DNA of 64,000 nt, taken from contig NZ_OCVX01000003.1 of the NCBI RefSeq assembly GCF_900232995.1, positions 3,385,220-3,449,219 of the forward strand, read 5' to 3'. The stretch comes from Mycobacterium simulans. Its GTDB lineage: Bacteria; Actinomycetota; Actinomycetes; Mycobacteriales; Mycobacteriaceae. Below the pieces are notes generated by a model. That model searched no databases. It was not told the DNA's origin and was given only the letters and a program-made list of their open reading frames with translations. The position numbers were made by a program, and so were the translations under genes. Positions 16,361 through 25,641 of the stretch are shown here, one piece after another; the stretch's first letter is position 1, and each line of letters starts with the position of its first letter.

Positions 16361-17730
16361 TCACACCACAGCACCTGGTCAACGTCGTGCTGGAGGAGGC
16401 GGCCAAGGCTGGTCGGGCCGACGAGACCATGGTGCTGGTCACCGACCGGATGCACGCAACGCTGCGCTGGGCGGGCAATTCGATGACCACCAATGGTGTC
16501 GCGGTCAACCGCAGCTTGACCGTGATTTCGGTTGTGCGCCAAGGCGATAGCGCCTATGTCGGCACGGTGGTATCCGCCGAAGTGGACCCGTCGGTGATTC
16601 CCGGGCTGGTGGCAGCGTCGCAGGAGGCGGCCCGTTCCGCGCCGGAGGCCGGGGACGCCGCGCCGCTGCTTGGCGATTCCGGGGAGCCGGTCGATTGGGA
16701 CGCCCCAATACCCGGCACCGGGGCCGAAGTTTTCGCCGGCGTCGTCGGCCGGCTGAACCGTGGTTTCCGGGGCACTGACCGGTTGTACGGCTATGCACAC
16801 CACAGCGTGGCGACGACGTTCCTGGCGTCGTCAACGGGGCTGCGCCGGCGGTATACCCAGCCCAGCGGTGCGATTGAGATCAATGCCAAACGTGGTGATG
16901 CCAGCGTCTGGACGGGCATGGGCACCGCCGATTTCGTTGACCTGCCAACCGATTCGCTGCTCGAGGAGCTGTCGATGAAGTTGGGGTGGGCGCAGCGCAC
17001 CGTCGAGTTGCCCGCAGGGCGGTACGAAACGATCATGCCGCCGTCGACGGTGGCCGACATGATGATTTTCCTAGGATGGTCGATGGCTGGCCGCGGTGCC
17101 CAGGAGGGGCGGACCGCATTGTCGGCGCCTGGAGGCGGAACCCGGGTGGGGGAGCGGCTCACCGACTTGCCGTTGACCATGTTTACCGACCCGGCGGCGC
17201 CGGGCCTGGCGTGCACGCCGTTCGTCGCGGTGAGCAACTCCTCGGAGACGGTGTCGGTGTTCGACAACGGGATCGACATCGCGCAGGTGGACTGGATCCG
17301 CGACGGGGTGATCAACGCACTGGCCTATCCGCGGGCCACGGCCGCCAAGTTCGATGCTCCGGTCGCGGTTGCCGCGGACAACCTGGTGATGACTGGCGGG
17401 TCGGCCGATCTTGCCGACATGATCGCGGCGACCGAACGCGGGTTACTGCTGACGACGCTGTGGTACATCCGCGAGGTCGACCCGACCACGCTGCTGCTGA
17501 CCGGGCTGACCCGCGACGGCGTCTACCTCATCGAAGACGGTGAGGTGACTGCAGCGGTTAACAACTTCCGGTTCAACGAGAGCCCGCTGGATTTGCTGCG
17601 ACGGGCCACCGAGGCCGGTGTCAGCGAGAAGACCTTGCCGCGGGAATGGAGCGAGTGGGCCACCCGGGCGGCGATGCCGTCGCTGCGGATACCGGATTTC
17701 CACATGTCGTCGGTGAGCCAGGCGCATTAG
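16357..17730 (+). CDS. pmbA: TldE/PmbA-family protein, non-catalytic partner of TldD (Rv2314c-like)
   Basis: The 457-residue protein is homologous in fold to TldD but without an HExxxH motif, as expected for the structural partner. Recognizable blocks are NRSLTVISVVRQGDSAYVG, the central MPPSTVADMMIFLGWSM and the C-terminal glycine-rich NLVMTGGSADLADMI. It is translationally coupled to tldD (ATGA overlap) and followed 10 bp later by an AhpD-like gene. Together with TldD it would form a peptide-degrading chamber in the cytosol. Confidence 0.88.
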   Translation: MITPQHLVNVVLEEAAKAGRADETMVLVTDRMHATLRWAGNSMTTNGVAVNRSLTVISVVRQGDSAYVGTVVSAEVDPSVIPGLVAASQEAARSAPEAGDAAPLLGDSGEPVDWDAPIPGTGAEVFAGVVGRLNRGFRGTDRLYGYAHHSVATTFLASSTGLRRRYTQPSGAIEINAKRGDASVWTGMGTADFVDLPTDSLLEELSMKLGWAQRTVELPAGRYETIMPPSTVADMMIFLGWSMAGRGAQEGRTALSAPGGGTRVGERLTDLPLTMFTDPAAPGLACTPFVAVSNSSETVSVFDNGIDIAQVDWIRDGVINALAYPRATAAKFDAPVAVAADNLVMTGGSADLADMIAATERGLLLTTLWYIREVDPTTLLLTGLTRDGVYLIEDGEVTAAVNNFRFNESPLDLLRRATEAGVSEKTLPREWSEWATRAAMPSLRIPDFHMSSVSQAH

Positions 17731-17740
17731 CGTATGAAGG

Positions 17741-18574
17741 ATGGCGGTTCCGGATCTCTCGCGGTTGGTGGCGTTATCTGACGGCCGCGTTACCGGGCTG
17801 GTCCGGCGGGTGTGTGCTGAGGCGTCGTCGTTGCCTGCTCTGCCTTGTGACGTTGTGGTGGACCAGCCGGAGTCGGAGGCCGAGGTCGTGGTCGCCGAGT
17901 TCGCCGAGCAGTTCAGCGTTGACGTCGCCGCGATCACCGACGATCAGCGGTCTCGATTGTGGAAGCAGCTGGGGGACAGCACATTTGGCGCTGTGGTGGC
18001 GATGTATATTGCCGACTTCGTGCCGCGGGTGCGGGCCGGGTTGGAAGCGTTGGGTGTTGGCTCGGAGTACTTGGGGTGGATGCGGGAGCCGATCTCGTGG
18101 GATCACACCAGCGATCCGTCGGATGCGCTGTTCAACGACCTGCTGCCCGCGGTGGCGCGGATGCGCTCACTGGACCCGGTCACGTCCGAGCTGGTTCGGT
18201 TGCGCGGCGCGGCTCAACACAACTGCCGATTGTGCAAGTCGCTGCGGGAGAGCACCGCACTGGATGCCGGCGGTTCGGAGACGCTGTACAGCGCCGTCGA
18301 GCGCTTCGAGAACTCGGAGTTGTTCGACGTTCGCGCAAAAGCCGCCCTGCGATATACGGATGCGTTAATTTGGAGCCCTGCGCACCTCGTCGTCGACGTT
18401 GCCGCCGAGGTGCGCGCCCGGTTTTCGGACGATGAGGCCGTTGAGCTGACCTTTGACATCATGCGTAACGCCAGCAACAAGATTGCCGTGTCGCTGGGTG
18501 CCGACGCGCCGCGCGTTGAGCAGGGCACCGAGCGTTACCTGATCGGCGCCGACGGTCAGACAGTGTTTGGCTGA
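17741..18574 (+). CDS. AhpD-like/carboxymuconolactone decarboxylase-family protein (Rv2313c-like)
   Basis: The 277-residue alpha-helical protein has a central LRGAAQHNCRLCKSLRE block. This contains the CxxC pair (CRLC) and preceding histidine typical of AhpD-like alkylhydroperoxidases, which use the two cysteines for thiol-based peroxide reduction. The rest of the family signature is weak, and the protein is longer than classical AhpD (about 175 residues), so it is a divergent member. It lies 10 bp after pmbA on the same strand and may be in the same transcript. A redox function is likely but the substrate is unknown. Confidence 0.7.
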   Translation: MAVPDLSRLVALSDGRVTGLVRRVCAEASSLPALPCDVVVDQPESEAEVVVAEFAEQFSVDVAAITDDQRSRLWKQLGDSTFGAVVAMYIADFVPRVRAGLEALGVGSEYLGWMREPISWDHTSDPSDALFNDLLPAVARMRSLDPVTSELVRLRGAAQHNCRLCKSLRESTALDAGGSETLYSAVERFENSELFDVRAKAALRYTDALIWSPAHLVVDVAAEVRARFSDDEAVELTFDIMRNASNKIAVSLGADAPRVEQGTERYLIGADGQTVFG

Positions 18575-18584
18575 CGAGGGGGTC

Positions 18585-19358
18585 ATGGCGGGTAGAGCGG
18601 CTCGTGCGATCGCGGTGGCTGCGCTGGCGGCTGGTCTGGTGGCCGGCTGTTTTGGGGGCGGTGGCAAGTCAGCCCGGCCAACGGTGACGGGTCATGACGA
18701 CATCACCTCCCGGCTACCGCCGATCTACCCAGGGACCACGGTGTCGATTCCGCCGTCGTCGTCTTCTACTACTACTTCGTCGTCGGCGGCTCCGCCATCA
18801 GGGGTTCCGAGCACCATTCCGGGCAATGGGACATTCCGGATGGGAGTCGACATCCAGTCCGGCACCTATCGCTCGGAAGGTGGCGATTCCTGCTACTGGG
18901 AGCGGCTGCGCGGACTCAGCGGAACCGTCGCAGACATCATCGCCAACGGCGCCGGGTATGGGCCGCAGGTGGTGACGATCGCGCCAACGGACGCCGCCTT
19001 CAAAACGCAACAGTGCGCCCCCTGGACCCGGCAATCTGCGGGGGCTACCACCACGACCACGACGACGTCTACGTCTAGTGCGCCGGTAACGCTTCCGTCG
19101 GGTGCCCGGGCGTGTCCTCCCTCCGCAGGGCCTGCGGGCAGCTTCACCAAGTCCGCGGTCGGGTCGCCGGACACGTCGTGTCCGTTCGCCGAACAGGTAC
19201 GGCTCGCGTACGCCGCCAGCGGGCCCGCCAGCGTGACACCCCGACAGATCGACGCGGGGAGTCCGGTGACCGGCCAGCACTACATGATGACCTGTGCTGC
19301 CAACGGGTCATTCGTCGTGTGCAACGGCGGCAACGGCGCCGTCGTCTACGTGTACTAG
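18585..19358 (+). CDS. Secreted lipoprotein with Ser/Thr-rich linkers
   Basis: The 257-residue protein starts at the ATG at 18585 behind a strong GAGGGGG; an in-frame TTG at 18567 overlaps the preceding gene. The signal peptide ends in the lipobox LVAGC, so it should be lipid-modified and surface-anchored. Two low-complexity linkers (SSSSTTTSSSAAPPSG near residue 60 and TTTTTTTSTSS near 160) separate two compact domains; the first has GNGTFRMGVDIQSGTYRSEGG, a motif common in short actinobacterial secreted proteins. The linkers are likely O-mannosylation sites. Function unknown. Confidence 0.8.
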   Translation: MAGRAARAIAVAALAAGLVAGCFGGGGKSARPTVTGHDDITSRLPPIYPGTTVSIPPSSSSTTTSSSAAPPSGVPSTIPGNGTFRMGVDIQSGTYRSEGGDSCYWERLRGLSGTVADIIANGAGYGPQVVTIAPTDAAFKTQQCAPWTRQSAGATTTTTTTSTSSAPVTLPSGARACPPSAGPAGSFTKSAVGSPDTSCPFAEQVRLAYAASGPASVTPRQIDAGSPVTGQHYMMTCAANGSFVVCNGGNGAVVYVY

Positions 19359-19385
19359 GCGTCTGCGGGCGGGTACCGTCGGTCT

Positions 19386-19898
19386 GTGTCTTTTCGGCGC
19401 GAAAGTCCGTTCCGGGGACGGCGACTGCGGCTCTACGAGGCGGTCGGTGAGCGCTTCGCGATGAGCCGGGCCGGGAACCTGTTCGCGTTGCATGTGGCGC
19501 CGCGCATCGACAAGGTGCTGATCCCTCGGACCAACGGCCGGCTGAGCGCCGTGGGATTCGACAAGGTCGGTCTGGTCACGTCGACCGGCGCCAAATCCGG
19601 ACAGCCACGCACGAATCCGTTGACATTGATCGAGGACTCCGAGGGGCTGCTCGCGATCGGATCTAACTATGGGCGCGCGCAGCATCCGGCGTGGAGTGCC
19701 AACCTGCTGGCACATCCCGAATGTACGGTCCAGTTCAAGGGGCCGTCGCGGAAGTACCGGGCTGAATTGCTGAGTGGTGATGCTCGCGCCGCGGCGTGGG
19801 CTACCGCCGTCGACTTCTACCAGGGTTACGACAGCTACCGGGTCAGTTGCGCGCCGCGGGAGATCAGGGTTTTTCGGTTGCGGCCTATTGGTGGGTGA
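19386..19898 (+). CDS. Deazaflavin (F420)-dependent nitroreductase-family protein, Ddn-like
   Basis: The 170-residue protein has the split beta-barrel typical of the DUF385/Ddn family: LVTSTGAKSGQPRTNPLTLIEDSEGLLAIGSNYG, then HPAWSANLLAHPECTVQFKG and the C-terminal ATAVDFYQGYDSY. The TGAKSGQ.R segment binds F420 phosphate. Mycobacterial relatives reduce quinones and activate nitroimidazole drugs; which of these this one does is unknown. It starts at a GTG and is the last core gene before the tRNA at which the element is integrated. Confidence 0.88.
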   Translation: MSFRRESPFRGRRLRLYEAVGERFAMSRAGNLFALHVAPRIDKVLIPRTNGRLSAVGFDKVGLVTSTGAKSGQPRTNPLTLIEDSEGLLAIGSNYGRAQHPAWSANLLAHPECTVQFKGPSRKYRAELLSGDARAAAWATAVDFYQGYDSYRVSCAPREIRVFRLRPIGG

Positions 19899-19975
19899 GG
19901 TCGTGGCTTGCCGTACCCACCGCATCGCTCGGGTTCGGTGCCCTCGCGCTAGTGTTTTGGTCGTATGGCGCCGCG

Positions 19976-20049
19976 GGGGCGGTAGCTCAGTTGGTTAGAG
20001 CCGCGGACTCATAATCCGTTGGTCGCGGGTTCGAGCCCCGCCCGCCCCA
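19976..20049 (+). tRNA. tRNA with CAT anticodon (tRNA-Met or tRNA-Ile2)
   Basis: The complete 74-nt cloverleaf is: acceptor GGGGCGG/CCGCCCC, D-stem GCTC/GAGC with loop AGTTGGTTA, anticodon stem GCGGA/TCCGT with loop CTCATAA (anticodon CAT), T-stem GCGGG/CCCGC with loop TTCGAGC, and discriminator A. CCA is not encoded. Elongator Met is most likely; a lysidine-modified Ile tRNA is not excluded. Its 3' half is the attachment site of the element, and the gene stays intact on the left side. Confidence 0.93.
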
Positions 20050-20050
20050 C
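20013..20050 (+). repeat. attL: 38-bp attachment core inside the tRNA 3' end
   Basis: The 38 bases from AATCCGTTGG to CGCCCCAC are identical to 37266-37303. The core covers the anticodon stem 3' side through the discriminator base, so integration regenerates a complete tRNA. Confidence 0.92.
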
Positions 20051-20065
20051 TTCAGAAAGTGCTTT

Positions 20066-20084
20066 TCAAGATCACTCATCTTGA
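20066..20084 (-). terminator. Hairpin over the integrase stop codon
   Basis: Inverted repeat TCAAGAT-N5-ATCTTGA spans the integrase stop and lies between attL and the gene. A terminator or an accessory attachment site is possible; there is no T-tract on the integrase transcript. Confidence 0.3.
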
Positions 20085-21271
20085 GTCATCGTTTTTTCAT
20101 CGTTTATGCGGACCGTGCGATCCAACAGGTCGGCTACCTGGGTGTGGATTCGGCCGCGGGTCATGTAGCGGTCCTGGGTCATGCTGACGTGGCTATGGCC
20201 GAGATGATCGGCCCCGATTCGGGCCGAGAGCCCTTCGTCGTCGATGAGGGTGGCAACGGTCTTGCGGAAGCTATGGGTGGTTGCGTCCGGGACGCCTAGT
20301 TCCTCTCTGACCGTGCGCCACAGCTTCAGGAAGTTGTTCGGGTCGCGAAGGGTGCCGGCCGTGGACGGGAAGATCACGGTCTGCTCGCCGAAGTAGGGCA
20401 GGTGCCGACGCTTCTGCAGCATCTTGACGGCGAACCGGGGCAGGGGAATGGTGCGACGGCCGGCGGCTGACTTGGTCTCGTCCACTCGCAGCAGGCCCTC
20501 GCCGGGCACCCGGATGACCTTGCCGGCGACGGTGAGCATGTCGGTCTTCTCGTCGAAGTCCGACCAGCGCAGCGCGAGAAGTTCCGATCGGCGAATGCCA
20601 GTGGCGATCAGAAGGGTGATCGGATCGACGAGATCGTGCTTTTCGCAGAACTCAGACGTCTGCAGGTTGACGAGAAGACCGCGTAGTTGGTCGGCGGTCA
20701 ATGCGACGGCGCCCTTGGGCTGGCTCTTGGACCGCACGGGCTGCACATCCCGCACCGGGTTTGCGTTGATGACGCTGGCCATAACTGCGAGCTGTAGAGC
20801 GCCGCGCAGAATCGACTTGGATTGACGAGCCATCGTCGCCCCGTGAGCATTCCGCATGGATCGCAGGGCGGCGTCCATGCGTGCGGGCGTCGCCTCGCGC
20901 ACCCGTAGTCCGCCGACGAATTTCTTCAGCTTCGTGTTGGTGAAGCGGTAGGTCGACATCGTCACTGGCGAACGGCCGTCCTCGGCCAGCCGCGCGAGGT
21001 GTTGCTCGACGAGTTCAGCCACCTTGGTGTCCGGCCCGATTTCGCCGTGAATCCCGGCGCGTTTACGTTCAGCGAGAACGGCGATTAGCGCATCCTCGGC
21101 CAGCTTGCCGTGCTTGTCGTATTCGTCTGCGGGACCGAGCTTTTGGACGATGCGGGTGACGCCGTCGGCGTCCCGGTAGCGGCATCGGGCCAGCCATACA
21201 CCGCCGCCCTGGTAGATGCGTTTGATCTTGCCATGGGTGGCGATCCGCAATTGTGGTCTGCCGGCCATCAT
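20072..21271 (-). CDS. int: Tyrosine recombinase (integrase) of the element
   Basis: The protein has 399 residues from the first of two adjacent ATGs (21271, 21268); an upstream ATG at 21331 is less likely. It contains an N-terminal arm-binding domain, a SAM-like core-binding domain (about 90-180) and the catalytic domain with the expected residues: arginine in ATGIRRSELLALRW, HSFRKTVATL (HxxR), and HLGHSHVSMTQDRY (histidine and nucleophilic tyrosine). The gene ends 21 bp from attL, as usual for tRNA-targeting integrases, and its N-terminus faces the excisionase gene. A decayed close relative lies just outside attR (37347-37812). Confidence 0.94.
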   Translation of the reverse strand: MMAGRPQLRIATHGKIKRIYQGGGVWLARCRYRDADGVTRIVQKLGPADEYDKHGKLAEDALIAVLAERKRAGIHGEIGPDTKVAELVEQHLARLAEDGRSPVTMSTYRFTNTKLKKFVGGLRVREATPARMDAALRSMRNAHGATMARQSKSILRGALQLAVMASVINANPVRDVQPVRSKSQPKGAVALTADQLRGLLVNLQTSEFCEKHDLVDPITLLIATGIRRSELLALRWSDFDEKTDMLTVAGKVIRVPGEGLLRVDETKSAAGRRTIPLPRFAVKMLQKRRHLPYFGEQTVIFPSTAGTLRDPNNFLKLWRTVREELGVPDATTHSFRKTVATLIDDEGLSARIGADHLGHSHVSMTQDRYMTRGRIHTQVADLLDRTVRINDEKTMTQDE

Positions 21272-21346
21272 CCTCAATCGCCCGGGGCTTGTGCTCAGTC
21301 TGTAACCGTTCTCGCAGAGTATCCCTGGCAACCGACAACCGGGCAG

Positions 21347-21553
21347 CTATGCGGAGTCGCGGCTGTGTTCGTCGAGTTGCTTTGCCTCCCAAGCGACAAC
21401 GTCGCGCAGTCGATACCGGACATGACGTCCGAACTTGGCATACGGCGGACCGGTACCTTTCGACGCCCATTGGGCCGGAGTCTTGACCGGCACGCCATAT
21501 CGATCAGCGAGCTCCTGGCGGGTGATCCACCTGTCGTCGGTGATCTCCTCCAT
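21347..21553 (-). CDS. xis: Excisionase-like MerR/Xis helix-turn-helix protein
   Basis: The 68-residue protein has the compact winged-helix pattern of excisionases: WITRQELADRYGVPVKTPAQWASKGTGPPYAKFGRHVRYRLRDVVAWEAKQ. The start ATG at 21553 is preferred because GGAGGG lies nine bases upstream; the frame is open upstream to 21835 but that extension has no recognizable domain. It sits upstream of int on the same strand, so the pair probably forms the directionality-control module of the element. Confidence 0.85.
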   Translation of the reverse strand: MEEITDDRWITRQELADRYGVPVKTPAQWASKGTGPPYAKFGRHVRYRLRDVVAWEAKQLDEHSRDSA

Positions 21554-22047
21554 CGCGTACTTCCCTCCGCTGCCCATCGAGAGCTGGCCTCTGCTCATCC
21601 TCCGACGCCGACTGGCCTTGTGCGACACCCAAGCTCGTCCAGTTCGAATTCTTTGGTACCCATCTCCAAGTGCGGATCGCTCTGCGCTTCGTAGTGCAAA
21701 GTCCCCGTATTCAGCTTGGGAAGTCGATTCGGCGCGTTCTAGGCGGTCCCATATAGGTTGTAGACGTTGCTGGCCTGGGTAAGAACATCCATGTAAGTCC
21801 GCTGGCGACCCCCTAGTTTGGCGCGGTTGTGACAACGCCGTGACAGTGGTAGCCGGACAAGCGCGGGTTTCTACGGTCCTGGGGCGTGCGGCCTGATGAA
21901 GCTGGGACCTCTGGGTTATGAGCTAGGCGGCCTGCGTTCTCCGGTGTTCGAGGAGTCCTAAATGCGCACGTCGGTGCATGTCGAGTGTCCTGACCGTCAC
22001 GCCAAGTCGCAGCGATATGAGGCGGTTTCGCATTGACATCGATGCGA
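21554..22047. other. Intergenic region between excisionase and helicase genes
   Basis: About 490 bp without a supported gene. It should hold the xis-int promoter and the 3' end of the helicase transcript. A short dyad GTTGT-G-ACAAC is at 21826-21836. I see nothing else of note. Confidence 0.5.
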
Positions 22048-25000
22048 CTATGTCGGCGATGCTCTCCACGTCCAGCCTGGCAGTTCTTCGAGTCTTTCTT
22101 GACGGTCAGCAGTCAGAGTGCCTTCGGTCTGCTTGAAGCGCTGCTGGGCTACCCATGCGCCCAGTCGATAGCCCTCAGCGGTGTGCCCCTGCGGAACTTT
22201 GGTGTGTCCTTCAGTTTTGGCGTATTCGGCAAGCCGACTGAAGCCCTGTTCCCAGCGGTCCGCGTGGGGATCCCAAACCCAGCCGGGAAGATTTTGTAAG
22301 CGAACCTGGCGGTCGGCGTCCAATGTGCCTTTGTTGTAGCTGCCGCGTTGAATCATGACCCACGAGCCAAGCTTGTAGCCGTTGATCGTGTGAGGCCGCG
22401 GGACGCGTGCGTCGCCGTAAGTCTCGACGTATGTCTGGAGATGGCGGAAGCCCTCCTCCCATTTGTCGGCGTGGGTGTCCCACGTCCAGCCGGGTAGAGC
22501 CTCGAGACGGTGTCGGCGGTGCGCGTCGAGGGTTTCCCGTTTAGCGCGTTGATTGATGACCCACTGACCAATTTTCAAGCCGTCGACAGTGTGAGTCCTT
22601 GGGACGCGAGCATTGCGATGGACCTCAACGTAAGCCTGTAGACAGCGGAAGTTGTCCTCCCATTGGTCGGTGCGCGCGGCCCAGGTCCAACCCGGCTGCG
22701 CCTGTAGTTGGCGTGCGCGATCGGGCTCAAGAGTCCCCTTCGCGTGCCTTCTTCGCTGAGTGTTGACCCACGCGCCGAGCTGGTATCCATCTGACGAATA
22801 GGTCTGCGGGACAAGCGCATCGCCGCGAAGCTCGACGTAGCTGAGCAGTCTGCGGAAGCCTTCCTCCCACAGGTCCGCGACGGGGTCCCATGTCCACCCG
22901 CGGACATCAATGAGCCGACGTTCCCGGGACGAGTCAAGCTTTCCCTTGTTGTGCTCTTGACGTTGCAGCGTTGTCCATTGGCCGAGCTTGAATCCATCGA
23001 CGGTGTATGAGGCCGGGACGCGGGTATGGCCGTTCAGTTCGACGTACACCAGTAGGTGACTGAATCCTTCCTCCCACTTTTCGGCGAACGGCTCCCATGT
23101 CCAGCCAGGAAATTGCTCCAGGCGGTCTGCTCGTTCTGCCTCCATGGTGCCCTGGGAGTGTTTTGTGCGCTGTGTGATCACCCATTGCCCCAGCTTGTAG
23201 CCATCGACTCTGTACGACCGAGGAACGCGCGCGTCACCGTGGCTATCGACGTAGTCCGATAGCCTCCCGAAGCCCTGCTCCCATTGGTCAACCGAGGGGT
23301 CCCACGTCCAGCCAGATGCAGCCTCCAAGCGGCGCCGTCGATCAGCATCGAGAGTGCCTTCGGCATACCGGGCGCGCTGCTTACTGACCCAACGGCCGAG
23401 TGGGTATCCGTCGCCGATGAAGGATTGAGGTACAAGAGCGTGACCATGACGCTCGATGTACTTCAGTAATGTGCTGAACCCTTCCTCCCACAGTTCGGCT
23501 TTGGGCTCCCATGTCCAGCCGGGCAAGCCCTCTAGACGCTGCTGCCGATCAAGAGGAAAAGTGCGCGAAGATCGCCGTGCGCGTTGCTTATTGACCCACT
23601 TGCCTAGCGAGAAGCCATTAATTGCGTACAACTGCGGCACACGGGCGTGGCTATTGAGTTCGACGAACTCCTGCAGCATGCCAAACCAGAATTCCCAGGA
23701 TGAGGTGGTCTCGTCGACGAGGCGTACGTCGAATGCTTCGGCGAAGGCCGTACCGATCCTTACGGGCAAGTCAAGGTGGATCTTGCCGGGCAGCCCCGCC
23801 GGCTGACCGGTCCGCCCCAGTTGTCGGCGTAGTTCGTCGAGTTCGTCTCCCAGATCCTCGTCATGTGACCGCAGTGCCTTGATCACATCCCAGACCGGTT
23901 TGAACGCCGAGTCGTCGAGCGCGACGGCGGGGTCTCGCTCTGTGTCGATGAACACCGGGATGACGATCGTGCCGACGGTCTTGTCTGGGGCTAGCCTGAT
24001 CGCGCGGCCGACGGCCTGGACGATGTCGACCTCGGATCGTCGAGGGTCGATGAACGCCACGCCATCGAGGGTGGGGACGTCGACTCCTTCGCTAAGACAG
24101 CGGGCGTTGGCGAGCAGTCCGCGCTCGCCCTGACCGATCTTGCCCAGACGGTGAAGTCGTACTTGACGCTGCCGCGCAGTCATCTCACCCGATGCATGAG
24201 CAGTCCAAAGCTGGCCGGCAGGTTGCTGCTCGGCGGGCATCCAGGCAATCACCTCAGGCAGCGACCGCGCGAACTGCTCAGCGCTCTTGACGCGTGAGTG
24301 AAAAGTAATCACGCGGCGCAGGTCGTAACGATTCATCGCTTTAGCGATGCCGATCTGTCCGGCCAATGTGCGAGCGTCTCTCACCTCCTGGCCGTCGATG
24401 GTCACGAACTGTCCACGCTGTGCCCAACCCCGGTATGTGGCGTCGTCGACGCCGACGACGACGACCTGGTAGCTGGTGAGTAGTTCACGTTCGATGGCCT
24501 CGGCGAAACCCAGTTTGTGAAAGACGGGTCCAAAGGCGACCTCATCGTTCATGGAGGCGACCTCGAAGTCGGCCTCTGCCGCTTCCCGGACTACTCGCCC
24601 TGTGAAGTAGCGGGGGGTGGCCGTCATGAACAAGCGCCGCCGCGCCGGTATCAGACTGCTGTCGAGGATGGTGCCGAAGTCAGATGAGGTGCGCCCGGCG
24701 CAGCGATGCGCTTCGTCGGCTATGGCCAGATCGAAACCAGGTACGTCACCGTGCGTCAGTGCTTTCGCGACCCGCGGGGATGACTGATATGTCGCGAACA
24801 CAACACGCGGACCAGATCGTCGGAGGAATGACGCGATGTCCTGTTCGTCGGTCGTGACGGGGAAGCCGAGGTCCTTCGTGTCGCCGATGGCGGCATCGGG
24901 ATCGGCGACTGTCTTGTCCGAGCACACCGGGAGCGGCTCGAAGTCCATCGTCTTGTTGGCCGTCCACTGGCGCACCGTTTGACCAAGAAGTGACAGTGAC

Positions 25001-25641
25001 GGCACTAAAACCAGTGAGCGTTCGGCGGCGAGTTGCTCCTTAATGAACAACCCGGTCAGGGTCTTCCCTGTACCACACGCCATGATCAACTGACCGCGAT
25101 CCGTGCGGTCAAAACCTGAGAGCACACCGTCTATCGCTTCGCGCTGGTACGGACGAGGTGCACTGGGTGCGGCCTGCGGGGCCTGCAAATCGTCCGGGGA
25201 GTCTGGCCATTCGATGTCGAACTCTTCGAGCTCCGCCCGGCCCAGAACCTGCGCTTGCTTTTCCTGCCCCCCGATCGTGCTGGTCGCCTTTGGACCCACT
25301 AAGTCAGTAGTCGCGATCAGCAGCCGAAACGAGAACTGCGGACGTCCGGATGCCGACAAAAAGCTATCCACGTCGGCTTTGGTGATTGACGTTGATGCGG
25401 CGTAGGCCTTGGCCTGAATCGCCCACAAGTCGCCGTCCTTGGCCTCGGCCACCAGGTCGATGCCGTCATCCGGGCCCCACTGTCCGGGCCACTCATCCCA
25501 CAGCCATACCCGATCGGGTCGAAGCAGAGCAGCGTGGACCGGGCTATGGGTCAAGAACCATTGACAGATGCGCTCGAACTGCCTGCCTCGCCTATTCGGC
25601 TCGGGGTCTAACCGGTCCAGCAAATCGCCGAGCGTGCCCAT
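22048..25641 (-). CDS. Nuclease-SF2 helicase fusion with eight helicase-associated (HA) repeats
   Basis: The protein has 1197 residues. Residues about 15-140 resemble an Mrr/restriction-endonuclease-like domain: DDGIDLVAEAKDGDLWAIQAKAY has the spaced D and Q-x-K of the PD-(D/E)xK fold. An SF2 DEAD/DEAH helicase core follows (about 150-620): Walker A MACGTGKT (about 190), DEAH box IADEAHRC (about 308), MTATPRYF, and motif VI QAVGRAIR (about 543). From about residue 647 to the end are eight tandem repeats of about 69 residues, each with a W-E-x-x-F start, A-x-VP, G-Y-x-LG-x-WV-x-x-QR and L-PGWTW end. HA repeats are predicted nucleic-acid-binding three-helix units. No methylase is adjacent, so it is not a standard restriction system. 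It is divergent from the zinc-ribbon nuclease protein. Confidence 0.9.
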   Translation of the reverse strand: MGTLGDLLDRLDPEPNRRGRQFERICQWFLTHSPVHAALLRPDRVWLWDEWPGQWGPDDGIDLVAEAKDGDLWAIQAKAYAASTSITKADVDSFLSASGRPQFSFRLLIATTDLVGPKATSTIGGQEKQAQVLGRAELEEFDIEWPDSPDDLQAPQAAPSAPRPYQREAIDGVLSGFDRTDRGQLIMACGTGKTLTGLFIKEQLAAERSLVLVPSLSLLGQTVRQWTANKTMDFEPLPVCSDKTVADPDAAIGDTKDLGFPVTTDEQDIASFLRRSGPRVVFATYQSSPRVAKALTHGDVPGFDLAIADEAHRCAGRTSSDFGTILDSSLIPARRRLFMTATPRYFTGRVVREAAEADFEVASMNDEVAFGPVFHKLGFAEAIERELLTSYQVVVVGVDDATYRGWAQRGQFVTIDGQEVRDARTLAGQIGIAKAMNRYDLRRVITFHSRVKSAEQFARSLPEVIAWMPAEQQPAGQLWTAHASGEMTARQRQVRLHRLGKIGQGERGLLANARCLSEGVDVPTLDGVAFIDPRRSEVDIVQAVGRAIRLAPDKTVGTIVIPVFIDTERDPAVALDDSAFKPVWDVIKALRSHDEDLGDELDELRRQLGRTGQPAGLPGKIHLDLPVRIGTAFAEAFDVRLVDETTSSWEFWFGMLQEFVELNSHARVPQLYAINGFSLGKWVNKQRARRSSRTFPLDRQQRLEGLPGWTWEPKAELWEEGFSTLLKYIERHGHALVPQSFIGDGYPLGRWVSKQRARYAEGTLDADRRRRLEAASGWTWDPSVDQWEQGFGRLSDYVDSHGDARVPRSYRVDGYKLGQWVITQRTKHSQGTMEAERADRLEQFPGWTWEPFAEKWEEGFSHLLVYVELNGHTRVPASYTVDGFKLGQWTTLQRQEHNKGKLDSSRERRLIDVRGWTWDPVADLWEEGFRRLLSYVELRGDALVPQTYSSDGYQLGAWVNTQRRRHAKGTLEPDRARQLQAQPGWTWAARTDQWEDNFRCLQAYVEVHRNARVPRTHTVDGLKIGQWVINQRAKRETLDAHRRHRLEALPGWTWDTHADKWEEGFRHLQTYVETYGDARVPRPHTINGYKLGSWVMIQRGSYNKGTLDADRQVRLQNLPGWVWDPHADRWEQGFSRLAEYAKTEGHTKVPQGHTAEGYRLGAWVAQQRFKQTEGTLTADRQERLEELPGWTWRASPT

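Noticed and set aside
22048..25641. Type III restriction (Res) subunit
   Set aside because: The DEAH core is similar, but no Mod methylase is present nearby and the C-terminus is HA repeats, so a standard restriction system is not supported.
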